From positions 1-6,780 of the forward strand of contig JAEZIQ010000094.1 in NCBI GenBank assembly GCA_023436605.1: a stretch of 6,780 nucleotides of DNA. The letters are read 5' to 3'. Numbering within the stretch: position 1 is the stretch's first letter; each line of letters opens with the position of its first letter. Below, one piece after another: positions 1-6,325 of this stretch. Position numbers and translations under genes: made by a program. A model generated the notes under the pieces. That model worked only from the letters and a program-made list of their open reading frames with translations. It ran no database searches and was not told where the DNA came from. The stretch comes from Actinomycetes bacterium. GTDB lineage: Bacteria > Actinomycetota > Thermoleophilia > Solirubrobacterales > 70-9.

Positions 1-2
1 GT

Positions 3-1439
3 CTGATGCTGATCGGGGCCAAGCTGGGTGACATCTTCGGTCGCAAGCGCATCTTCAAGATCGGCCTGGTTGTCTACGCCGCCGGGTCCGCCCTGACCGC
101 GGCTTCCTGGAGCGTTCCCTCGCTGGCCTTCGGATGGTCGGTGCTGGAAGGGATCGGGGCCGCGCTGGTGCTGCCGTCGATGGTGGCCCTGGTCGCCGGC
201 AACTTCGACGGAAAGGACCGCGCGGTCGCCTACGGGGTACTGGGTGGGATGGCGGGGGTCGGCATCGCGGTCGGTCCGATCCTTGGCGGCTGGATGACCA
301 CCGACTTCTCCTGGCGGTATGTGTTCATCGGCGAGGTGATCGTCGCGGCGGGGATCTTCTTCGGCACCCGATGGATGCTCGAGCCGGAGCTCGAGGGTCG
401 TCGGCCGAAGCTCGATTTCGTCGGCGGGTTTCTTTCGGCGCTCGGCCTCGCGGTCGTCGTCTACGCGGTGCTCCAGGCCAGCACCTGGGGCTGGCTAACG
501 CCAATGAACTCGCCGGTCGAGCCGTTCGGATTTTCGCTTACCCCGTTTCTGATCACCGCCGGTCTGGTCCTGATCGCGTTGTTCTTCAGTTGGCAGCGCC
601 GGCGCGAGGAGGCGGGCAAGGATCCGCTGGTCCATCTCTCTTTGTTCAGAATCACCGCCCTGCGGGGCGGGCTCTCGATGATGCTGGCCCAGAACCTGAT
701 CCTGATGGGGATCTTCTTCACTATCCCGCTCTACCTGCAGGTCGTGCTCGGACTCGACGCCCTGGAGACCGGGGTCCGCATGTTGCCGACCTCGGCCGGG
801 CTGTTCTTCACCGCCCTGGCCGGCTCCGCGCTGGCGGCGAAGTTCGCCCCCAGGCTTCTGGTTCGGATCGGGCTGGTCATCGTCTTCGTTTCGGCTTTCC
901 TCCTGATCGGCACGATCGAGCCCTCGCTCGAGAACGCCGATTTCCTGGTTGCGATGGGCGTGCTCGGAGTCGGTATGGGGCTGATCGTCTCCCAGCTCGG
1001 AAACGTTGCCCAGTCCGCGGTCGGTGACAGTGATCGTTCGGAAGCCGGGGGGCTGCAGTACACGGCCCAGCAGCTCGGATCATCGCTCGGGACCGCGGTA
1101 CTGGGGGCGATCGTGATCACCGGCCTGCTTTCTGCTTTCCAGGCCAATGTGGTCAGCCACCCCGACATCTCGGAATCGACCAGGTCCGCGGTGGAGAAGC
1201 GCCTCAGTTCCGGCGGCAGTTTCGTCTCCTCAAAAGAGGTGGAGGAGTCGGCTACCGCGGCCGGGATCGACCACGGCGAAGTCGAGGCGATCGTCTCCAG
1301 CTATGAGGATGCCCAGCTCCGGTCGCTCAAGCTTGCTCTGCTGATCGCCGGGTTGCTGGCCATCCCTTCCTTCTGGTCGGCGCGAAGCCTGCCAGGCCGG
1401 GTGCTGACCGATCAATCGGCCGGCGCAAGTTCGGGCTGA
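3..1439 (+). CDS. DHA2-family (EmrB/QacA-type) MFS drug:H+ antiporter, 5'-truncated by window edge
   Basis: Inner-membrane major facilitator protein that probably exports a drug or other small hydrophobic compound in exchange for protons. The frame is open to the left edge, so the true start lies upstream; the ATG at 6 is an internal Met. Numbering from that Met, residues 4-17 carry MFS motif A (GAKLGDIFGRKR, the loop between TM2 and TM3). Residues 78-95 hold the antiporter motif C (GxxxGPxxGG, TM5), followed by WRYVF at the start of TM6. Hydrophobic segments then fit TM3 to TM14 (about 16-35, 40-65, 74-97, 103-123, 138-159, 175-197, 220-248, 256-282, 285-306, 314-332, 347-378, 442-460). TM1 and most of TM2 are therefore missing. 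A polar loop of about 60 residues (381-440) before the last TM is usual for DHA2 proteins. The substrate cannot be read from the sequence. No regulator or membrane-fusion partner is in view. Confidence 0.9.
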   Translation: MMLIGAKLGDIFGRKRIFKIGLVVYAAGSALTAASWSVPSLAFGWSVLEGIGAALVLPSMVALVAGNFDGKDRAVAYGVLGGMAGVGIAVGPILGGWMTTDFSWRYVFIGEVIVAAGIFFGTRWMLEPELEGRRPKLDFVGGFLSALGLAVVVYAVLQASTWGWLTPMNSPVEPFGFSLTPFLITAGLVLIALFFSWQRRREEAGKDPLVHLSLFRITALRGGLSMMLAQNLILMGIFFTIPLYLQVVLGLDALETGVRMLPTSAGLFFTALAGSALAAKFAPRLLVRIGLVIVFVSAFLLIGTIEPSLENADFLVAMGVLGVGMGLIVSQLGNVAQSAVGDSDRSEAGGLQYTAQQLGSSLGTAVLGAIVITGLLSAFQANVVSHPDISESTRSAVEKRLSSGGSFVSSKEVEESATAAGIDHGEVEAIVSSYEDAQLRSLKLALLIAGLLAIPSFWSARSLPGRVLTDQSAGASSG

Positions 1440-1479
1440 AAGGCACCGCTACCTTCGGGGATCTCCCGGGTTAACAAAC

Positions 1480-1507
1480 TTGACACGGATCAGGTTTTGG
1501 TTATGCT
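1480..1507 (+). promoter_or_regulatory. Sigma70-like promoter for the sulfatase operon
   Basis: A perfect -35 box TTGACA (1480-1485) is separated by 16 bases from TATGCT (1502-1507), which matches TATAAT at four of six positions. Transcription would start around 1513-1515, giving a leader of about 33 bases that includes the ribosome binding site at 1534-1540. The location in the only sizeable gap between the transporter and the sulfatase supports a real promoter. The start site is inferred. Confidence 0.6.
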
Positions 1508-1533
1508 CCGGCCAGAGAGGCTTTGGTGGGAGT

Positions 1534-1540
1534 GGAGAGG
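1534..1540 (+). promoter_or_regulatory. Ribosome binding site that decides the sulfatase start
   Basis: GGAGAGG lies 6 bases upstream of the GTG at 1547, an ideal spacing. The upstream in-frame candidates fit less well. The TTG at 1523 and GTG at 1526 sit only 2 and 5 bases after the purine run at 1514-1520, and would lie about 10 bases from the predicted transcript start. The GTG at 1532 overlaps this site. Confidence 0.65.
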
Positions 1541-1546
1541 ATCAAA

Positions 1547-3220
1547 GTGGAACGTCGCATCTTTCAAGGCATCACTGGCAGACTCGTCGCCGGAGGCATG
1601 CTCGCCCTCGCCTTCTTCGGGCTGATGATCATGGTCAGCGGGCTGCATGACAAGGCCTGGTCCGCCCCCCGCAAGCAGCTCTCGAACTTCAAGAACAAGC
1701 CCAACATCGTTCTGATCCAGGCCGATGACATCGTTCGTTCGGACATCAAGTACATGCCGAAGGTCCGGGCCCTGATTGGCCAGGCCGGCACGACTTTCAC
1801 CAACCACAACGCGCCCTACCCGCTCTGCGGTCCGGCCCGTGCCTCGCTCCTCACCGGCCAGCTCGCCCACAACAACCAGGTCCTGGCCAACTTCAAGGCC
1901 AACGATGGCGGCTACTACCGGTTGCGGGATCTGCCCGGCAAGCTGAACGAGGACAACAGCCTCGCGCCCTGGATGAAGAAGGCCGGGTACCGCACCGGCT
2001 TCGTCGGCAAGTACCTGAATGACTACGGAGCCCTCGATCGCACCGAGATCCCGAAGGGCTGGGACGACTGGCGGGCCCTGATCGACCAGTCGACCTACGA
2101 CTACTACAACTACGCGATGAACATCAACGGCAAGGTGAAGTACTGGGGTGACCGGGATTACGCCGAGGCCCAGATGAAGCTCGGGACCCTCGGGGCGACC
2201 AACCCGCCGACCACCTTCGGCGAGTTCTACAGCATGTTCCAGCAGGCTTTCGTGCCTTTCGATTACTTCGGTTGGCAGCGTCCGCAGGATTACTCGATGG
2301 ACATCAACGGCAGCATGGCCCGCGACTTCGTCAGGAAGTCGGCTCCATCGCGCAAGCCCTTCTTCCTTTACTACGCGCCGCCCGGTCCGCACGCGGAGGA
2401 CACCAACCACATCCAGGGGCTCCGGCCCAACGCTCCCGGTCCCGATCCACGACCGCCGAAGCGCTATGAAAAGAGCTTCGATCAAGTGGACCTGCCGAAG
2501 CCACCGTCCTTCAACGAGGAGGACGTTTCCGACAAGGCGTCCAACGTCAAGAACCTCGCCAAGATGAGCGATGCCCAGATCGAACGGGTCACCGAGAGCT
2601 ACCGGGGCCGGCTCGGGGCGGTCAAATCGATCGACGACCAGGTCGGCAAGATCGCCAAGGCGCTCAGGCAGCGTGGCGAACTGAAGAACACGGTGATCAT
2701 CTTCACCTCCGACAACGGCTACCTGCAGGGTGAGCACCGGCTGGCCGCCTCGAAGTTCATGCCGTTCGAGAACGCGCTGCGAATCCCGCTGCTGATCAGG
2801 GGACCGGGGATCAAGGCCAAGCGGAAGATCAGTCGCCCGAGCCTTGACGTCGACCTGACCCGCACCGTGCTCGCCGCCGCCGGTGCGAAACCGGGACGTC
2901 TGATGGACGGCATCTCGCTGCTGGCTCCGGCCCGGGGCAAGAAGCAGCTGCCGAAGCGGGACATCCCGATGGAAGCCGAGCGGCCGCTGTTCAAGTTCAC
3001 TACTCCGCTGACCGCCTTCGACGTTCCGTTCTACGGGGTCAAGACAGACCGTTACAAGTACATCCACTGGTCCTTCGGCGAGTTTGAGCTCTACGACATG
3101 AAGAAAGATCCGCATGAGCTCGAGAACATCGCCAACGATCCGGGCATGGCCGGGGTGATGGCGAAACTCGAAACGAAGGCCGCGGCGCTCAAGAAGTGCA
3201 AGGGAACAAGCTGCCGGTGA
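1547..3220 (+). CDS. Exported formylglycine-dependent sulfatase, N-acetylglucosamine-6-sulfatase/arylsulfatase-like
   Basis: Type I sulfatase of the alkaline-phosphatase superfamily, expected to hydrolyse a sulfate ester outside the cytoplasmic membrane. With the GTG at 1547 it is 557 residues. Visible family features are NIVLIQADD with metal-ligand Asp60-Asp61, the CxPxR signature Cys94-Gly-Pro-Ala-Arg98 (Cys oxidised to formylglycine by FGE), GFVGKYL with Lys155, APPGPH with His282, TSDNG with Asp389-Asn390, then His397 and Lys403. The C-terminal KKDPHELENIANDP pattern is also typical. The KYL, YYNY and INGK stretches resemble glucosamine-6-sulfatases, but the substrate is unproven. The N-terminus reads MERRIFQG followed by a 20-residue hydrophobic stretch (about 13-32). 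This resembles a twin-arginine signal, or could be a membrane anchor because no clean AxA cleavage site follows. About 40 residues (206-247) look like an insertion before the DYS segment. No FGE activator gene is in the window. It is the first gene of a coupled operon with 3217-3624. Confidence 0.93.
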   Translation: MERRIFQGITGRLVAGGMLALAFFGLMIMVSGLHDKAWSAPRKQLSNFKNKPNIVLIQADDIVRSDIKYMPKVRALIGQAGTTFTNHNAPYPLCGPARASLLTGQLAHNNQVLANFKANDGGYYRLRDLPGKLNEDNSLAPWMKKAGYRTGFVGKYLNDYGALDRTEIPKGWDDWRALIDQSTYDYYNYAMNINGKVKYWGDRDYAEAQMKLGTLGATNPPTTFGEFYSMFQQAFVPFDYFGWQRPQDYSMDINGSMARDFVRKSAPSRKPFFLYYAPPGPHAEDTNHIQGLRPNAPGPDPRPPKRYEKSFDQVDLPKPPSFNEEDVSDKASNVKNLAKMSDAQIERVTESYRGRLGAVKSIDDQVGKIAKALRQRGELKNTVIIFTSDNGYLQGEHRLAASKFMPFENALRIPLLIRGPGIKAKRKISRPSLDVDLTRTVLAAAGAKPGRLMDGISLLAPARGKKQLPKRDIPMEAERPLFKFTTPLTAFDVPFYGVKTDRYKYIHWSFGEFELYDMKKDPHELENIANDPGMAGVMAKLETKAAALKKCKGTSCR

Positions 3221-3624
3221 CCGATTCGCTCAATCCGACCGAGGCCCAGGTCGCCTCGCTGGTCGGCTCCGATGATGAATCACCGATCGTGATGGTCAAC
3301 CTGCTCCGTTTCAAGGAGCGGGCCGACGGGGTCGACGAGGGACTGACCGGGGCCGAGGCGTACGCGACCTATGGTGCCAACATCCAGAAGTACCTGGAGG
3401 GGGTCGGTGGCAAGGTGCTGCTGGCGGTGGCCTGCGAGGAAAGCATCATCGGTCCGGAAGCTGCCGAGTGGGACATGGTGATCCTGGTCCAGTACCCGTC
3501 GCGGCAGGCCTTCGTGAAGATGATTACCGACCCGGGCTACCTGAAGGAACACGAGCATCGCGAGGCCGGCCTGGCCGAGACCCGGCTGATCCTTTCGAAG
3601 CTGGCCTTTGCCGGAGAGGTTTGA
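3217..3624 (+). CDS. DUF1330-family small protein
   Basis: Small soluble protein of 135 residues with no signal peptide. The pattern matches DUF1330 (a ferredoxin-like alpha/beta fold, usually dimeric, with no assigned reaction). Landmarks are PIVMVNLLRFK (23-33), GAEAYATYG (45-53), GGKVLL (64-69), EWDMVILVQYPSRQAF (84-99) and DPGYLKEHEHREAGLAET (105-122). The GTG at 3217 is preferred because it overlaps the sulfatase stop as GTGA and gives the usual short MTDSLNPT start. A GTG at 3196 would add seven residues lying inside the sulfatase gene and has no ribosome binding site. A weak AAGGGA lies at 3200-3205, so translation probably depends on coupling with the sulfatase. The family has been linked by similarity to monooxygenase-like ferredoxin folds, but nothing here shows an active site. 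Confidence 0.85.
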   Translation: MTDSLNPTEAQVASLVGSDDESPIVMVNLLRFKERADGVDEGLTGAEAYATYGANIQKYLEGVGGKVLLAVACEESIIGPEAAEWDMVILVQYPSRQAFVKMITDPGYLKEHEHREAGLAETRLILSKLAFAGEV

Positions 3625-5003
3625 GCGAGAATCCCCTGAGTGGTGTGGTCGAGGCCGGCGCGTACTGGCCGCAGCCGTGGTCCGGGGAGGACGGCGGCCC
3701 GCGTCGCCTCTGCAAACCGGAGGGCCAGCCCGGCCTCGGCATCCAGCCCCATGAGGACCTGAAGCTCGAGGTCTTCCGCGACAGCTTCGCGGCCGACATG
3801 CTGATCCGCCGCGAGCCGGGCGAGCTCTACGCGCTCCGGCACGACATGCCGAAGGGCGACCCCCTGGCCGGTGACTGCGAAGGCTGGGTCGAGAAGCTCG
3901 ATCCGCAAACCCTTCAGCCGCTGACCGTGACCCCGCGCTTCCCGGCCGGGCGCTACTGGCCCGGCGGGATCGCCGCCCACGCCAACGGTGACATCTACAT
4001 GGTCTTCGGCTGCTGGGCCCGCCGTTTCAGCAAGGAACTCGAGCTCAAAGCCGAGCGGCGCCTGCCGGTCAACCGGCCCTACAACTCGTTCGTGATCCTC
4101 GACACCGGCGAGCTGGTGACCAAGGACTGCGACGCCCCGCGCGGCGAGGCCTCCTCGACCTTCTCCGTGCTCGACCCGGAAACGCTCGAATCAGTGGTGC
4201 CGGAGCTCGAGATCCCCGAAGGTTCGATCGCCCGGCTGGCCTCGGATGGCAAGTCCGTGACCTGCGTCGGCACCGAGTCGGTGCTGCGACTCACCCTCGA
4301 CCGCGAGGCGGGAGAACTGGTGATCGACGAAGATTGGCGCCCCCATTACGGACGCTCGGGCCAGACCTTCGGCTGGGATCCGGTCGTGTCGGACCAGCAT
4401 GTGTTCTGGATGGACAACGGCCAGAACGATGTTGACTGGAGCATGCGGGACACGGGCACCGCACCGACCCCGGTTCGGCTCTGGTGGTGCCGTCAGGACG
4501 ACCAGGATTCGCTCCGGTCGGTCGAGATCAGCGGCCTTCCGCACGGCACCGAATCGAATCCGCCGGCCTGGGACCCGGAACGAGGGGTGGTGGTTGCCTA
4601 TGACGCCGGCAACGCGGTACTGCGGGCCTGGAAGCTGGTCGGTGACGACCTCGAGCCGCTCTGGCGAAAGGACGATTTCGCCCATGCCGGCCACCTGATC
4701 GTCTTCCCCGACACCCGGGAGCTGGTGGTCCAGGATTTCCGCGACATCGAGTTCACCCGCCGGCCCGGCTTTCGGCGGTTCTTTCGCCGTGCCGTCCAGT
4801 CACTCGGCCGGCATTCCCTGGTCCGCCGGTACCCGGTGATCGGCCAGGACAGTCTGGTCGTGCTCGACCTCGACACCGGTGATGAAAAGGGTCGCGTGAA
4901 GGTTCCCTCGCCGAGCCAGTCCTTCCTCTTCCCGGCCCCGGGTTTCGACCGCGACATCTATTACCTGTCGATGACTTCGATGGCCCGAATCACCGTCGAG
5001 TAG
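3621..5003 (+). CDS. Uncharacterised cytosolic beta-propeller-like protein
   Basis: I do not recognise a named family. From the TTG at 3621 the product is 460 residues, without signal peptide or membrane segment. It shows seven or eight loosely repeated strand units of propeller type, for example GELYALRHD (67-75), ANGDIYMVFG (121-130), VILDTGELVTKD (158-169), ASDGKSVTCVG (207-217), SDQHVFWMDNGQ (257-268), ERGVVVAYDAGNAVLRAW (320-337), FPDTRELVVQDFRD (362-375) and DIYYLSMTSMARITVE at the end. These spacings resemble quinoprotein or SMP-30-like propellers, but no cofactor or metal set is evident. The TTG overlaps the DUF1330 stop as TTGA, with GGAG at 3613-3616 four bases upstream. Extending the frame to 3468 would run through the DUF1330 gene and gives an Arg/Pro/Gly-rich, shadow-like N-terminus. 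The next possible start, GTG 3645, has no binding site at a useful distance. Co-transcription with the sulfatase is likely; function is unknown. Confidence 0.78.
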   Translation: MSENPLSGVVEAGAYWPQPWSGEDGGPRRLCKPEGQPGLGIQPHEDLKLEVFRDSFAADMLIRREPGELYALRHDMPKGDPLAGDCEGWVEKLDPQTLQPLTVTPRFPAGRYWPGGIAAHANGDIYMVFGCWARRFSKELELKAERRLPVNRPYNSFVILDTGELVTKDCDAPRGEASSTFSVLDPETLESVVPELEIPEGSIARLASDGKSVTCVGTESVLRLTLDREAGELVIDEDWRPHYGRSGQTFGWDPVVSDQHVFWMDNGQNDVDWSMRDTGTAPTPVRLWWCRQDDQDSLRSVEISGLPHGTESNPPAWDPERGVVVAYDAGNAVLRAWKLVGDDLEPLWRKDDFAHAGHLIVFPDTRELVVQDFRDIEFTRRPGFRRFFRRAVQSLGRHSLVRRYPVIGQDSLVVLDLDTGDEKGRVKVPSPSQSFLFPAPGFDRDIYYLSMTSMARITVE

Positions 5004-5013
5004 TCGCCCTGAG

Positions 5014-5042
5014 TTGACGCCGTCACCCCGGGCGGCGATACT
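5014..5042 (+). promoter_or_regulatory. Promoter for the secreted-protein pair, probably giving a leaderless transcript
   Basis: TTGACG (5014-5019) and GATACT (5037-5042) are 17 bases apart; each is near consensus (five and four of six). Position 5042 lies eight bases before the ATG at 5051, so transcription should begin at about 5049-5051. No Shine-Dalgarno sequence precedes that ATG. Both facts point to a leaderless mRNA, a common arrangement in Actinomycetota. A perfect 5-base inverted repeat (CGCCG 5018-5022, CGGCG 5033-5037) sits between the boxes. Confidence 0.55.
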
Positions 5043-5050
5043 GCGGCCAG

Positions 5051-6325
5051 ATGAGCAGGGTGCGGTTGGTCGTCTCGTTCGTTCTGGTTGCGATGTTTAC
5101 GGTCGCCGGGACTGCCTCGGCCGCGACCGTCTCCTACATCTCGGGTAACGAGCTCTGGCTGAGCAACCCGACCGGGACGCAGAAAAAGAAACTGTCCGGT
5201 CCGACCGGCGACGGCCGCGTGTGGAGCGAGCAGGCCCAGGCCGACAACGGCAAGATCGTCGCGGTCCGTCGCGAGCCGGGAAAGATCGTCCAGCTCAACT
5301 CGTTCACCCTCTTCGGCCCTGGCGGGGCGGTCCTTCAGGAAGGCAGCCTCACCCACGAGAGCGGCTGGACCAGTTACGCCTATCCGGTCAGCCTGGACCT
5401 GACCGACAACGGCGTGGCGGTCTACGGGTTCTCGAACTACAACCCGACCTATCCCGTCTGGACATTCAACCGGGGAACCTACGTCCGCACCGTCGAGAAG
5501 CCGTTCATCCTTCCTCCTCTCGAAATCAGCGACTGGGAATGGCCGACTCTCTACCGTGGCCGGCTGGTCGCCACGCAGGGCCAGGAAGTCTGGCTTCAGT
5601 CACCTGACGACGGCGCGCCCTACACGCCGGTGCCTGACGTCGGTTTCCTCGGGGTTCCTGCCGGTCCGACGATCAACCGGACCGACGTGGCCGCGAACGG
5701 AAAGCTTTTCGGGATCGAGCTCAACTACAACTCGATCGAGCTCTATCCGATCTCACGGGTACCGGACGCGACCCCGCCGGGAGACGAAAACATCGTCGGA
5801 TCAGGCGGCTGCGTGCTGCCGACCCAGGGCGACGCCAGCCACATCACGCTCTCCCAGGACGGCAAGGACATCGCCTGGGAAGACGACCGGGGCGTGGTCT
5901 CGGCCGGGGCACCGGACTTCGGCGGGGCCGACCCCTGCAACCTGACCCGGGCCCCGGTGGTGCTGGCCGCCGACGGCAAGTACCCCTCGATCGGCAACGC
6001 GGCCCTCTCCACCGGCGGTGGAGGCGGGGGAGTCACCGCCCCGGTCCCGACCGTCCCGGCCAAGGTCAAGGCCACCGGCCTGAAGAAGGGCATCTGGATC
6101 ACCGTCAAGGTGGCAAAGGCGGGAGCGGTAGCGGTCACCGGCAAGGTCGGCGGGAAGCTGGTCGCCCGCGCCAACGCGAAGGCCCGCAAGGCCGGCAAGC
6201 TGAAGATCAGACTGGTGGCAACCGCAGCGTGGCGCAACAAGCTGGGCACTCTGAAGGGCAAGACGCTGGTCATCAAGGTGACCGCGAACGGCAAGAGCAA
6301 GACGGTGAGGAGGGTCCTGAAATGA
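5051..6325 (+). CDS. Secreted TolB-like beta-propeller protein with basic Lys/Ala-rich C-terminal domain
   Basis: Exported protein of 424 residues with unknown function. Residues 1-24 are a Sec signal peptide (MSRVRL, hydrophobic core, TASA before the expected cut). Residues 25 to about 318 look like an incomplete or diverged TolB/WD40-type propeller, with units such as SYISGNELWLSNPTG (28-42), LYRGRLVATQGQEVWLQSP (167-185) and ITLSQDGKDIAWEDDRG (265-281). Cys254 and Cys296 could form a disulfide. A GGGGGG linker (322-327) and a Pro/Val stretch lead to an 88-residue tail (337-424) with 19 Lys, 6 Arg and no Asp or Glu, probably beta-rich. Tails of this style recur in secreted Thermoleophilia proteins (recalled, not searched). 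The ATG at 5051 is chosen because it yields an intact signal peptide and fits the promoter. The stop overlaps the next start, so the two genes are coupled. Confidence 0.83.
   Translation: MSRVRLVVSFVLVAMFTVAGTASAATVSYISGNELWLSNPTGTQKKKLSGPTGDGRVWSEQAQADNGKIVAVRREPGKIVQLNSFTLFGPGGAVLQEGSLTHESGWTSYAYPVSLDLTDNGVAVYGFSNYNPTYPVWTFNRGTYVRTVEKPFILPPLEISDWEWPTLYRGRLVATQGQEVWLQSPDDGAPYTPVPDVGFLGVPAGPTINRTDVAANGKLFGIELNYNSIELYPISRVPDATPPGDENIVGSGGCVLPTQGDASHITLSQDGKDIAWEDDRGVVSAGAPDFGGADPCNLTRAPVVLAADGKYPSIGNAALSTGGGGGGVTAPVPTVPAKVKATGLKKGIWITVKVAKAGAVAVTGKVGGKLVARANAKARKAGKLKIRLVATAAWRNKLGTLKGKTLVIKVTANGKSKTVRRVLK
6308..6314 (+). promoter_or_regulatory. Strong ribosome binding site for the 6322 gene
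   Basis: AGGAGGG lies inside the last codons of the upstream gene, seven bases before the ATG at 6322. It is the strongest Shine-Dalgarno match seen in the window and fixes the start of the final gene. Confidence 0.75.

Noticed and set aside
1456..1468. A small hairpin (CGGG/CCCG arms) after the transporter gene, considered as a terminator
   Set aside because: The stem is only four to five pairs and no T-run follows, so an intrinsic terminator is not supported.
1490..3115. A 541-codon open frame on the minus strand opposite the sulfatase
   Set aside because: It lies almost wholly within a clear sulfatase gene, has low-complexity Val/Leu/Gly/Arg-rich sequence and no recognisable domain. It is typical of antisense shadows in GC-rich DNA.
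3468..3620. An N-terminal extension of the propeller gene starting at 3468
   Set aside because: It would overlap the DUF1330 gene by over 150 bases and encodes an Arg/Pro/Gly-rich stretch that looks like frame-shadow sequence. The TTGA overlap at 3621 is a better start.
5004..5038. Inverted arms TCGCC and GGCGA after the propeller gene, considered as a terminator
   Set aside because: The arms are short and far apart, with no T-run, and they overlap the promoter of the next gene.
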